A stretch of 64,000 nucleotides of DNA from Staphylococcus carnosus (GCF_900458435.1 NZ_UHCT01000001.1:2418001-2482000); one strand, 5' to 3'; positions 8,494 to 20,093 are shown, counted from the first letter of the stretch. Notes: generated by a model not told the origin, from the sequence alone. Program-made: numbers and translations.

Positions 8494-9267
8494 TTATTTT
8501 TTTAAATTAAACAAACGTTCTGCGTTTTCAGTTGTCTGTTCAGCAACTTCTTCATAACTGATACCACGTAATTCTGCGATTTGTTCAGCAACCAATGTCA
8601 CACGCATCGGTTCATTACGTTTACCGCGATAAGGATGCGGTGATAAATAAGGTGCATCTGTTTCTACTAACAAGCGGTCTAATGGTACGTGTTTCGCAAC
8701 TTCTTTCGGTTGTTTCGCATTCTTAAACGTCACAGGTCCGCCTAATGAAATATAGAAACCGAGTTTATTAATGACTACATCCGCAATTTCAGGCGATCCG
8801 CTGAAACTGTGCATAATGCCGCCTACTTCTTCTGCATGTTCTTCCATTAAAATATCTATACAATCTTGTGTCGCTTCACGGTTATGAATCACGATCGGCA
8901 AGTTGACACGTTTGGCTAAAGCAATCTGTTTACGGAAAACTTCTTTTTGAATATCTTTAGGTGATTTATCCCAATGATAATCTAAGCCCATTTCTCCAAT
9001 ACCGATAACTTTCGGATGTTTGGATAATTCCTCAATCCACTGCTCGCATTCTTCTGTATAATCAATCGCATCAACAGGATGCCAGCCGATAATGGCATAT
9101 AAAAAATCATATTGATCAATTAATTTCATTGCACGTTCAATGGTAGGTGTATCGAATCCTACAACAAACATGCGATCTACCCTTGCTTCACGTGCACGAT
9201 CAATGACCTCTTCTAAATCTTCATCATATTGTTCATCATTTAAATGTACATGTGTATCTATTAACAT
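8494..9267 (-). CDS. tatD: TatD family metal-dependent 3'-5' deoxyribonuclease
   Basis: This 257-residue amidohydrolase-fold protein starts MLIDTHVHLNDEQYDEDL with the metal-binding HxH. Further family motifs are IGEMGLDYHW, PIVIHNREA, IMHSFSGS and the C-terminal LVETDAPYLSPHPYRGKRNEP. TatD enzymes degrade single-stranded and damaged DNA. It lies between metS and rnmV, the conserved Firmicute position. A terminator follows directly. Confidence 0.95.
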   Translation of the reverse strand: MLIDTHVHLNDEQYDEDLEEVIDRAREARVDRMFVVGFDTPTIERAMKLIDQYDFLYAIIGWHPVDAIDYTEECEQWIEELSKHPKVIGIGEMGLDYHWDKSPKDIQKEVFRKQIALAKRVNLPIVIHNREATQDCIDILMEEHAEEVGGIMHSFSGSPEIADVVINKLGFYISLGGPVTFKNAKQPKEVAKHVPLDRLLVETDAPYLSPHPYRGKRNEPMRVTLVAEQIAELRGISYEEVAEQTTENAERLFNLKK

Positions 9268-9388
9268 CGAAATTACTCCTTTCAGTTCTGTTGCGCTATT
9301 TTAAAATGCTGTGTGAAAGATGGTCTGTTTCTTTCTCATCTATAGTATTCTCCTACCCTTTTTCAAAGGATTAGATGACATAATAAGA

Positions 9389-9422
9389 CGGCGGCGTATA
9401 CAGTTGTGCCTGCAGCGCCGCC
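9389..9422 (-). terminator. Possible terminator after metS
   Basis: GGCGGCG (minus strand) pairs with CGCCGCC across a 19-base loop. Only a weak T-rich tail (GTCTTATT) follows, so termination may be partial and tatD may be read through. Confidence 0.4.
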
Positions 9423-9474
9423 AAAATCTTTTTCTATTTTATAGGGAATTTCTATTACATACTTATGCTAATGT

Positions 9475-11502
<2,028 letters not shown>

Positions 11503-11713
11503 TTATTTAATATATCTAAATTTCGCCTTTATTTCAATGCAGAGTACCGTTTGAACCTACACGTACTTTAAGTATTTAGACACTTCTTGTATTGTTAGGT
11601 CTCTGCTTTTTTCAGCTCAAAAAGAATCATTTATACATTTTACTGCAATGTATCTTGTATTATTAAGTCATACAGTTTAATTGTAACAATTCTAGAGTGT
11701 GGTGCATATGAAA

Positions 11714-11754
11714 AGGAATAGAATCTTGCGGAAAACCGAAACGATTCTATTCCT
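11714..11754 (-). terminator. Terminator overlapping the end of the ABC permease gene
   Basis: AGGAATAGAATC and its complement enclose a 17-base loop. The stem includes the last codons of the permease and is followed by TTTT on the minus strand. Confidence 0.65.
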
Positions 11755-12424
11755 CTGAATGTTTGAAAAGATAAACAAGTATCAAAAAAATTATAAAACT
11801 ATAAAAACTTATCGTAACTGCGCTGAATAAAAGCTGCACAGCAGATCCTTCTAAATCAGGAAGAGTTGGTAAAATCCACAATACATACTTTGTGAATGGA
11901 TATAAATTTATAAATACTGGTTTTAATATTGTAAGCACAATTAGAAGAAATGCCATAAGGTATAAATATTTAAGGTGCTTAATCTTAGGCACAAGAGCAA
12001 AACTTCCAATTAATGTTCCTAAAATTATTGCGCTTATATGTGCATATAAGCCAAGTAACACTTCATTAAGTGAGGCAGTGGGAATAAACTTATTGAATAT
12101 TAATGGATAAATTAGAGCAATGAATATTAAAGGTAAATTGAGCGTTATAATAAAAATTAATTTACCGATTACATATGTAGATGCTCGTGTCAGTTGTATA
12201 AGTACAATATATTTTTCATTCAAAAGCTCACTTTTACTATTTTGTATTCCTAACCATACTGATATCGCAAATAGCCCTATACTTGTGAGGGTGTAACTAG
12301 ATAATGATTCTGCACCACTGTAGCTGTAAACGAATACGATGAATAGTATATAAAAGAAATAAGGTATTAAAAATTGTGGTTTGTGCTTAGCTTTATATCG
12401 TTGATACTTTAAGAATGCAAGCAT
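11747..12424 (-). CDS. ABC-2 type transporter permease, function unknown
   Basis: This 225-residue protein has a short basic N-terminus (KYQRYKAKHKPQF) and about six hydrophobic helices, with no signal peptide and no recognisable substrate domain. It lies nine bases after the frameshifted ATPase gene, so the two form a two-gene exporter or immunity unit of the kind often found with bacteriocin loci. No bacteriocin gene is visible nearby. With its ATPase broken it is probably non-functional unless another ATPase substitutes. The low GC fits accessory DNA. Confidence 0.7.
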   Translation of the reverse strand: MLAFLKYQRYKAKHKPQFLIPYFFYILFIVFVYSYSGAESLSSYTLTSIGLFAISVWLGIQNSKSELLNEKYIVLIQLTRASTYVIGKLIFIITLNLPLIFIALIYPLIFNKFIPTASLNEVLLGLYAHISAIILGTLIGSFALVPKIKHLKYLYLMAFLLIVLTILKPVFINLYPFTKYVLWILPTLPDLEGSAVQLLFSAVTISFYSFIIFLILVYLFKHSEE

Positions 12425-12433
12425 GTTTCCACC

Positions 12434-13224
12434 TCACTTCACCTCAATAATAGTTGAATTTTGCTGTATAAGATAAAATAATATTTTATTAAGTTGTGCT
12501 GCTTCTGTTTGAATAGAGTACCGGTTATCAGGAAGAGTGGTTAATTTCCCTTCTTTAAATCTCGGTATAGTTTGAGACTCAAAGATAATTGTTTTATATA
12601 AAGGGTTATCAATATTCTGATATTCTTCGTGTTGAGTTTCTATATTATAAGTTTGAAGCGTTTGTTTAAATGTCACATCTGCCTCATGATTTGTTAAAAT
12701 AATCGTTTTAGTTTCAGCAAGTTCACTTAACTTATTTGCTAAATAAGATTTTGTATTTTTGTCTAATCCCGAAAACGGCTCGTCTAATATTAGTACATCA
12801 CAAGGTTTTACCAATGCTTGAAGAATATTGAGCTTTTGGCGAGTTCCCTTTGAACAATCCTTTATCTTATATAAAAGATAAGGTTTCAAATCTAAATATT
12901 GTATTTGCAAGTTCATTTCTTTTAACGTTATTGATTTTTTATTCATCAAATATATAGTATCAATATATTCTTGTACAGTAAGTGAAAGTTCTTCTGGTAA
13001 ATAATCAGGCGCAAAGCTTAGTGAAGAAATATTTGCTGTTCGCGTTCCTAAGGTTGGTTGATAAAGACCCGCAATAAGTTTTAGCAGCACACTTTTCCAG
13101 AACCATTTGAACCAGTGATAATCATAATAGAGTGAAGCGGAATATCCAAGTTAATGTCCTGAAAAATCCATTGCTTTCCAAATCGTTTGCTTACGTTTTT
13201 TAATTTTATTGCAAATCTAGACAT
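12434..13224 (-). pseudogene. ABC transporter ATPase, frameshifted in Walker A
   Basis: The gene starts at the ATG at 13224 (MSRFAIKLKNVSKRFGKQW) with a good SD (GAGGAGTGG). It reads to TGSNGSGK and then leaves frame. One A is missing from the AAAA run at 13093-13096, so GSGKS is broken right at the catalytic lysine and serine. The remaining 218 codons, in the other frame, carry the signature region CSKGTRQKLNILQAL, Walker B VLILDEPFSGLD and the H-loop ILTNHEAD. Adding one base restores a 263-residue protein. Confidence 0.8.
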
Positions 13225-13447
13225 TATCACCACTCCTCATTTATTTCTATGTACTTGAAGATGAATAAGCTATAAATCAAGGTACAATTGACTTCTTTCT
13301 TTATTTTAAATGATACATATTATTGTTATTTTGCTCTATTGCTTGTTAATATTTGTCTTAATCTTTAGTTATTCGAATTGCTATATAGAAACAGGACACA
13401 CATATCTATTCGGGGAATAAACATGTATGCTCATTCCTATGCAGCAG

Positions 13448-13819
13448 TTAATTTACTCGTTTAAGCATTCCGTGTTTATCTCTTTTATAATGAAGTTCAT
13501 GCTTATGATTTTTCAATTCATATTTAACCACTACATCATCAACATCTTCATTTCCAGATAAAGGTGTTGTGGCCATGCTGCCGACAAGTTTAGGAGGCAG
13601 TTCTACGTCTTCTTTGAAGTGAAGCGGCATGATTAATTTTCGATCTTCCTTTTCATAAATAACCTTCTTATGATCAATTTCAAATATTTTCACAGCTTCT
13701 AACTTTCTATCGGCTTTATGCAAATCGTTTTTTACCGAACCAGGAAGACGATCTCCCTTCGTACAACCCATTACGATAATCATCAACAAACATAAACTCA
13801 ACAAACTTATCTTTTTCAT
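13448..13819 (-). CDS. Small lipoprotein of unknown function
   Basis: The start is the ATG at 13819, preceded by AAGGAGT. An upstream start would put that SD inside the gene. The 123-residue product has a type II signal peptide (MKKISLLSLCLLMIIVMGC) whose lipobox cysteine is residue 19. The mature part is charged and rich in Lys, Glu, Asp and His, with no recognised domain. It lies 24 bases beyond the extended end of the preceding membrane-protein gene and is probably the last gene of that group. Exposure on the outer face of the membrane is predicted. Confidence 0.7.
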   Translation of the reverse strand: MKKISLLSLCLLMIIVMGCTKGDRLPGSVKNDLHKADRKLEAVKIFEIDHKKVIYEKEDRKLIMPLHFKEDVELPPKLVGSMATTPLSGNEDVDDVVVKYELKNHKHELHYKRDKHGMLKRVN

Positions 13820-13843
13820 AGTTGACTCCTTCATTTTTAATTG

Positions 13844-14442
13844 TTAAATAATCATTGCAAAGAATATTAACAAAAGCAGCGTTCCTAAAGGTCTGAGAGT
13901 GATAAACGAAAATCTTCGTCGTCTAATTACTAATATAATATCTATAATGAAATAAATAATAATCATTAAAAAAGGATTAGTCCTATTGTAAATAAACCAC
14001 CTGCTAAATCTTCTTTTAAAATAGGCGTTAACTTTAATTTAATCGCAATCATACATATTACTGAGATAATTCCTGAAATAACCCCTTTATATTTCGCAGA
14101 AGCTAAGTTGATTTGCAAACTTTCAACTTCTTCATATTTTTCTTTTATCAAAGGATGGTTTGGATTAGATTCCATACTTTCAATTTTCACTTGATACGGA
14201 CGTGTACAAAACGACTTAATAGCCAACCATCCGTATACAACAAAGCCTATAGTGAGTACAAATATGTAATTTTGTAATGTACTAAAACTAGAATCCACAA
14301 AGAGAAATGTAATCAAAAAGACTATTGCACATATACCATAGGCAATCCACTGCAATAACTTAATACCTTCTGTATATATTACCGATGTAATATATACTAC
14401 ATAATACAAACCTGCCATTAAAAATAATAGTAAATATGTCAT
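13844..14442 (-). pseudogene. Membrane protein resembling DUF5080 (ess locus), broken by one frameshift
   Basis: The open frame from 14442 gives 158 residues with several membrane segments and stops at 13966 within a run of six T. One extra T would restore frame and add 41 residues (LMIIIYFIIDIILVIRRRRF and a further hydrophobic helix), ending at 13844 just before the lipoprotein gene. The added part is too coding-like to be chance. The restored 199-residue protein resembles the DUF5080 membrane proteins encoded downstream of the staphylococcal ess cluster. That family name is from memory and needs a profile search. Confidence 0.6.
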
Positions 14443-14821
14443 ATACGCTCTCCAATATTTCTAACTTTTACCTTTGTATCAACGCAATTCATTTCATCGA
14501 CTTCATGAATAATATGATAATAAGGCGATATGCGTTGAAGTTGATGTTGCTTCTCCAAATATTCGATTTCATTTAAGACTTCTATATCTTTTGTTTCATA
14601 TTGATTTGTCTTCAATCCACCTTCTAGCATCAGTTCAATATAGAGATAAGTTCTGAATCCTAAATCTTCACCCAACCCATTATTTCTTTAGTAAAAACAA
14701 TAGGACCAGTGGTATAAATATCTTTATCAATAAAGATATGCTTAACTTCCAACATCTCATCTTGCTAATGTTCGGTTTCAACATAAAATACTACTTTTGC
14801 CAAGTTAGGCGTAATTAGCAT
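14439..14821 (-). pseudogene. DUF5085-like ess-locus protein, broken by a stop and a frameshift
   Basis: A frame starts at the ATG at 14821, overlapping the end of the upstream gene (MLITPNLAKVVFYVETEH). It is cut by TAG at 14767 and continues in frame (QDEMLEVKHIFIDKDIYTTG). It then shifts frame near 14676-14681, after KEIMG, into a 78-codon frame ending VRNIGERI that overlaps the next gene by four bases. The pattern of two related halves (TTGPIVF and ISPYYHIIHE) recalls DUF5085 proteins of the S. aureus ess locus. At least two lesions mean it is not functional. Confidence 0.6.
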
Positions 14822-15521
14822 GTCCAGCTTCGTTGGATTTTCCCTCCTCCTTAAATTCAATATATGCTAACACAGATTGGTATAACACATTAGAACAAAA
14901 AACCATTGCCGCGTATATCAACACACCAACAACAATTATCGTAAAACGTGATTCTGCAATATTAGGTATAGTAAAGTATTCAATAATTTTTTGTATAAAT
15001 ACTATATAACTTAATACTTTGAACATGAATAAAAAAATCATTTTTCTTAAAAATTTATCATTTTCACTTTCACCTTTGAACTTTTCAGGTTCTCTCAAAA
15101 GTGTGAATTGCTGCATTAATTGGAAACCGTAACAAATTATCATCGTTAACGTCCCTATAATCCAAAATTTAAATAGATAGACGCCATGTTGTGCTGCTAA
15201 ATAAAAATAAATGTTATACACAGTAAATGTAAGATTATACACTGATATAATACATAAAGCAGAAAAACCAGTCAGCCTTTTAACGAACTTTCCATAATTA
15301 TTAGGCTTAGTTTTATACAATAATGGTATAAAACCAATCAAAGCTATAATTATCTGAAAAGCAGTGGATGCTAATAAATAATTGGGTGCATTTTCCAATT
15401 TGAGTCCAAAAGCAAATATCAATCCTGTAAATAACACAAAAAATAAAGTGATTAAGCTTATCGCTTGCGTTCCTGGCTTTCGTAGATTTTCATATATATT
15501 TTCCTCTGTCTGTTTAGTCAA
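14805..15521 (-). CDS. Polytopic membrane protein resembling DUF5079 (ess locus)
   Basis: This 238-residue protein has six or more hydrophobic segments, a cytoplasmic-looking charged N-terminus (MTKQTEENIYENLRKPG) and a charged loop near residue 150 (REPEKFKGESENDKFLRK). It is the only apparently intact gene of a three-gene cluster whose order (large membrane protein, soluble ~130-residue protein, ~200-residue membrane protein) matches the module downstream of the S. aureus type VII secretion genes. No core T7SS gene lies in the window. Function unknown. The family assignment is from memory. Confidence 0.6.
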   Translation of the reverse strand: MTKQTEENIYENLRKPGTQAISLITLFFVLFTGLIFAFGLKLENAPNYLLASTAFQIIIALIGFIPLLYKTKPNNYGKFVKRLTGFSALCIISVYNLTFTVYNIYFYLAAQHGVYLFKFWIIGTLTMIICYGFQLMQQFTLLREPEKFKGESENDKFLRKMIFLFMFKVLSYIVFIQKIIEYFTIPNIAESRFTIIVVGVLIYAAMVFCSNVLYQSVLAYIEFKEEGKSNEAGHANYA

Positions 15522-16310
15522 TTAAAAACACCTCCTATTGTCTTTCCAAAGACACCAATCCCTTTTTCTATAGCACTAATGTTGTTTAAGTTTTTAGCTA
15601 TTTTCTTCGTTGCTGGTCAACCTTGTAGTTCCATAATTTCTTTCTCAACTACATGATCAAGAACCAAAGATATGTGTTTAGGTTATGAACTAGCTTATTT
15701 TTCCTTTTCTTTGTTTCAGTAATATTCTCTTAGTTTGTGTAACTTTTAAAAAATAAGTCATAGCATACAAAATACACATATTTATTTATATATTTAAAAT
15801 TAAAATTATACATATTATGCAATTTAAGATGTATTCATTAATTAGAAAAGTCATTATATTTACATTAATTCCGCTATCCACCTATTAAACTGTGGTTGTT
15901 TTAAACTAAAATTTTGAGATATCCATTGATTTTTTCTCTCACCGAGTCGATCATACTATTTAATTATTATTTTATTCATTCTAATATTCGGACACCTTTT
16001 CGGTTAGTCGATTGATAAAATCTGTCTCTATATAATTGCAATTTATTCCTTCAGAACTCATTTTAGTTAAAGTCGATGTACTTCACACTACTTTTTGGTA
16101 TTTTAAATTTCAGAAAATACTATTTAAATTTTATTTGTTAATAATTTTTTCTAACTCATCATATAAAACTTTACATATTTTGTATAGTCCTTATATAGTT
16201 TTTTATATTTTAATTTTTACCTCGCCCTTATATTTGAAAATCTTCAAAAAGTAATCTCTAAACAATTAAAAAGTAAGATTAACAATATTTTTCTATACTC
16301 AATGATTTAA
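15522..16310. other. AT-rich intergenic region, no gene recognised
   Basis: About 790 bases of very AT-rich sequence carry stop codons in all frames. One 72-codon frame (16036-16254, plus) has no Shine-Dalgarno and a composition explained by AT-richness. I see no promoter of quality, no inverted-repeat ends and no transposase remnant. It separates the ess-like relic from the lipase and is probably decayed coding DNA. Confidence 0.5.
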
Positions 16311-16665
16311 GCTACATTATTTACAAATAATATTATTACCGCTAAATCACTTAAAGAAGCTGAAAAAGAAGATTCAAATATTGACTTCAACATAAAAAAT
16401 AATGATAGTTCATACATGTTGCTATAACAAAAACAATTTATTGAAATTACAACCTAAAACATAATAAAAAAAACAACTTATTCCACCTTTAATACCAACA
16501 ATTAACCCAACACAGTATGGGTCTTCTAAACCAAAAGTAATCGAACAACATTCAAACTTAATTGAAAATACATATGTTAGAGATGAAAAGGGATTTATTA
16601 GTCCTGCTAATACCGATTTATTATATAATGAACTCACATTATCTGAATTTAATGAACATCAATAA
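16311..16665 (+). pseudogene. Relic of an unknown protein gene
   Basis: Two coding-like fragments lie on the plus strand in different frames. 16311-16427 reads ITAKSLKEAEKEDSNIDFN and then stops. 16483-16665 reads PTINPTQYGSSKPKVIEQ through FISPANTDLLYNEL to EFNEHQ and a stop. Codon use and amino acid composition look real, but no start codon, ribosome-binding site or known domain is present. I do not recognise the family. Confidence 0.4.
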
Positions 16666-16705
16666 CGCACCGCAATCACTTAGATTACGATGCGCTTTAT
16701 TTTAA
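16664..16705 (-). terminator. Bidirectional terminator after the lipase gene
   Basis: A stem of about 14 bp, with one bulge and some G-T pairs (minus strand: AAGCGCATCGTAATC pairing with GATTGCGGTGCGTT), lies at the end of the lipase frame and just after the plus-strand relic. T-rich sequence flanks both sides. Confidence 0.5.
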
Positions 16706-19076
16706 ACTTCCGCTTCTTCCACTTTCATCATATTATTAATCAACCCAGCATAAAACTGCTGCAGTTCAATACCTGTATGTTTGAAATCTAAAGCATCCAA
16801 TCCTACAAAATCTAAATGATCCCAACCTTGCATAACAGGCGTCACTTGCCAAATACCTTTTTTCAAACCATCAGTAAAGTCTGTAAACGCTTGGCCTGTC
16901 GGATAAAGTGAAGACACAACAGAAACAATACCGTCATTTGGACGCAACGTCTTATCCGGCTCACTGCCAATAATACGACTTGTTGTATCAAATAAGAAAA
17001 ATTGTCCAATATCTGGTACATAATTACCTGTAATACCTTCATGACTCGCTAATCCAGTATAAGTGGTATACGTAATATTCGGATTCAATGGTGTATTTTC
17101 ATTCAACGCTTCAGAACCTTTTGAAGTTAAATCATACATCGCATTATCATCTGTTTTCCATAACGCGCTTTCTGCGACACGTTTCATATAATCAATATAA
17201 GATTCATTCGCACCTTGCTTGAACCCCCATTTTTCAAAACCGAAGTCAATATTTGCAAGTTTACCGCCACCCATACGCCCTAAAGCATATACAATATCTT
17301 TGAAAGCTTGTTGATTACCCACACGATCAGCTGCTGCCGAACCATTATGCGGTGTACCTAACGTTGTAATAGACGAAATCATATTGTCTTGTCCACCTTC
17401 AAATAAAGGTGAAATTGTACCGCCATGCGTACGTTGATAATCAATTTCTTCTTGATTACCGAAACGTAAAAAGTGTTCCATTAAGCGAATCGTCTGACCA
17501 CCCATACTATGGCCGACTAAATGTACTTTTTGACCAGGCTGCCAATCTTTAAAAACACCTTCATAAGTCCGTCCATAACGTGCATGTCCATATTTTGCTG
17601 CATGTGCTGCACCATAATCTACCGTACCACCTTTAATATAATAATAAAGCTCTACCGCACGATCATAGTTACTGCTAAAAGCACCAACACTTGCTTCATA
17701 TGCTTGATAACCTTTCTCTCTTAATCCATCTACAAATGGTATTTATCTCCACCCCAATAATTAGGATATAAATCAGGTTTGATATCACCTACAAACCCCA
17801 TAAAGCCATGTACAAAAATCACAGGGTATTTATTAATCGCCTGTTCTTGAGCTGCTTTCGCTTCTTTTGTAGTAGATTGACCATCCGTTTGTGATGACGT
17901 ACGCTGTGATGCAGTTGTATTAGCAGGTGTAGATGATTGAGGTTGTTGATTCTTTTGTGGTTGCGGTTTTTCTAAAGGATTTCCCGGTGTAGAAGTTGTA
18001 GTTACATGGGCGCTTTTTTCTGGAACATCCTTTATCACATTTTGTGATCCAGCAACAGCTTCTTTTTCAGTTGAGGATTCTGTTGAAGTGTTCTTAGATG
18101 AGTCAGTTGAAGCCGCTGCATCCGTTGTTGGAATTGTTTTTTCAGATGAAGTGCTTTCAGATGCTGCTTTCGATTGTGATGATTCATCAGCATTTTTTTC
18201 TGCCGGTTGAATAGTTTCGGCTTGCTTTGTAACTGGTTCTTCTATAATAGAGGGTTCGATACTTTCTGTTTTGTGACTTGGTTCTATCGGTTGGGGTTTT
18301 TTCGTTGCTGTATCTTCAATCTCTGTTCCTTTTTCAGCAATTTGGCCTTGAGCTGGTGTCAAAACTTCAGGAGCTACTTGAACCTCTGGTGCCGGCTGTT
18401 CTTTTTGTTGTTTCGTCGCTTTTTCAGTTATTGGCTCTTCTCGCTTTTTATCATTTTGTGCCGGTTCTATCGGTTGCGGTTTTTTTGTTGCTGTATCTTC
18501 AATCTCTGTTCCCTTTTCAGCAATTTGGCCTTGAGCTGGTGTCAAAACGCCAGGAGCTACTTGAACTTCCGGTGCTGGTTGTTCTGTTTGTTGTTCTGTC
18601 GTTTTTTCAGTTGCTGAAGGTGAAATAGAATCTTTTTCCGGCGCTTTTGGCGCAGGAACTGAGTTTTGTGTTTGTTCCTCTGATGCCGTATTTGATTTTG
18701 GTGCTTTTACAGATGTTTCGTTTTGTGTGCTTTCCTTTGTTGTATTTTGCATTTCTAAAGATGTTGGTTGTTGAGAAGTTAATGATTTTGAAGGTTGATG
18801 ATTAGATTGTAATACATTTTGCGAAGGTGATTGATTTAGGTTATCACTTTCTGGTGTCTGTGAAGTATTTTGTAAAGATGTTTCAGGTTGGAAGCTGTTT
18901 GCTGTTTGTACTTGTGCTTTAGATATTGCTTCCACATTGTTTTCTCCATTTTGTTCTGCAGCATCTGCGCTATGACTCACTGTTAGGAAAGCCACTGATG
19001 CTACAAGTGCTGAAGCAGTACCCACTGTATATTTACGAATTGCATACCTGTTTCTTGATAAATTATTTCTCTTCAT
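16702..19076 (-). pseudogene. YSIRK-type secreted lipase precursor, split by one frameshift
   Basis: The signal peptide carries [21 protein letters not shown] long Ser/Thr/Gln/Pro-rich propeptide follows to about residue 415. The mature lipase begins [13 protein letters not shown]. After WGGDKYH, at 17732-17745, one base is missing and the frame ends (TTG TAG). The other frame continues [16 protein letters not shown] through the nucleophile motif [15 protein letters not shown] to the acid residue (RPNDGIVS) and histidine ([14 protein letters not shown]). Restored length is 791 residues, longer than the usual ~640-700, partly because of a duplicated 61-residue block in the propeptide. Both fragments lack full activity unless frameshifting occurs. 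Confidence 0.85.
18281..18628. repeat. Two tandem 183-bp repeats in the lipase propeptide
   Basis: The block beginning at 18281 recurs at 18464 (period 183 bases, 61 codons). Each copy encodes [10 protein letters not shown], then [19 protein letters not shown] and KKPQPIEP, with only a few substitutions. Near identity at the DNA level suggests recent duplication. Confidence 0.85.
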
Positions 19077-19145
19077 ATTGTATGTCTCCTATCTTCCGGT
19101 GTCTCTCACTAAAGAAAAATAATTAACGCTATCCCATTTATTTCA

Positions 19146-19180
19146 AGAAAAAAACTGTGTATCTATAAAATAACACAGTT
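19146..19180 (-). terminator. Terminator after rsmI
   Basis: AAACTGTGT and ACACAGTTT enclose a 12-base loop and are followed by seven T on the minus strand. It lies between rsmI and the lipase start. Confidence 0.85.
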
Positions 19181-19253
19181 TAATTCCATTTATCTACTTT
19201 TATATAAAAATTTACAGAAAACAAAAATATTTTTTATCTAAATCATATTAACT

Positions 19254-20093
19254 CTATCTGATTTGATGGTATATATCATAAACTTCCCCAGTTTTCATAT
19301 TGCGATCTTCTGCTACTTGCTTAATCGCTTTTTTCGGCTTCATATCTTGGCGTATATAATGCTCAACATGTTCAGGAATATCTAATTCCTCAAACCACTC
19401 TGTTTCAGCAACCCTTTCAGCACCTTCAATTAAAACCACAAATTCACCTTTCAAAGGTACCTCACCTTTTTCTACAGCTGCTGCTAATTCTGAAACTGAA
19501 GCTGTTTGAATTTGCTCAAATTTTTTCGTTAATTCACGACCTAAAGTTACAGGACGTGTCGCATCTACCGCTTCAATCGCTTTTAATGTATCTGCAATCC
19601 GATAAGGCGATTCGTACACAATTAATGTGGAGTCTTCAAACATTCTCTTTTCCAGAACGGCTGTTTTTTCTTTACTTTTTCTAGGAAGAAAGCCTAAAAA
19701 AGTATAAATATAAGAAGGAAGACCACTCGCCATCAATGCCGTTAACCCAGCATTTGGTCCTGGTATGGGCACCACTGGAATATCTGCAGCACGGGCACTT
19801 ACAACTAATTCATATCCGGGATCACTAATTAGGGGCAACCCTGCATCTGAAACTAAAGCAACATTTTGTCCCTCTAATAAAGTATGCACTAGCGGTTCAG
19901 TCTGTTGTTCCTTATTATGTTCATGATAAGATTTTAGCGGTGCATGAATTTCATAATGATTACATAATTTCTTTGTCACACGTGTATCTTCACACGCAAT
20001 TAAATCTACATGCTTTAGAGTATCGACAGCACGATAAGTAATATCTGATAAATTTCCAATTGGTGTTCCAACTAAATAAAGTGTTCCCGTCAT
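19254..20093 (-). CDS. rsmI: 16S rRNA (cytidine1402-2'-O)-methyltransferase
   Basis: This 279-residue tetrapyrrole-methylase-fold enzyme methylates the ribose of C1402 in the decoding centre. Motifs are LYLVGTPIGNLSDITYRA at the N-terminus, IACEDTRVTKKL, VSDAGLPLISDPGYELV and PIPGPNAGLTALMASGL. The small C-terminal RsmI helical domain (KPKKAIKQVAEDRNMKTGEV) is present. The start overlaps the end of the upstream GIY-YIG gene by four bases (ATGA), so the pair is translationally coupled. Confidence 0.96.
   Translation of the reverse strand: MTGTLYLVGTPIGNLSDITYRAVDTLKHVDLIACEDTRVTKKLCNHYEIHAPLKSYHEHNKEQQTEPLVHTLLEGQNVALVSDAGLPLISDPGYELVVSARAADIPVVPIPGPNAGLTALMASGLPSYIYTFLGFLPRKSKEKTAVLEKRMFEDSTLIVYESPYRIADTLKAIEAVDATRPVTLGRELTKKFEQIQTASVSELAAAVEKGEVPLKGEFVVLIEGAERVAETEWFEELDIPEHVEHYIRQDMKPKKAIKQVAEDRNMKTGEVYDIYHQIR

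Noticed and set aside
16036..16254. 72-codon plus-strand frame coding for Phe/Leu/Ile/Tyr-rich sequence
   Set aside because: No Shine-Dalgarno, and a composition fully explained by AT-rich DNA.
16422..16637. 71-codon minus-strand frame
   Set aside because: It is antisense to the better-supported plus-strand relic and has no ribosome-binding site.
18207..18628. Two overlapping plus-strand frames of 116 and 136 codons rich in Leu, Phe and Cys
   Set aside because: They are the antisense of the repetitive Ser/Gln/Pro-rich lipase propeptide; their repeat structure is that of the lipase.
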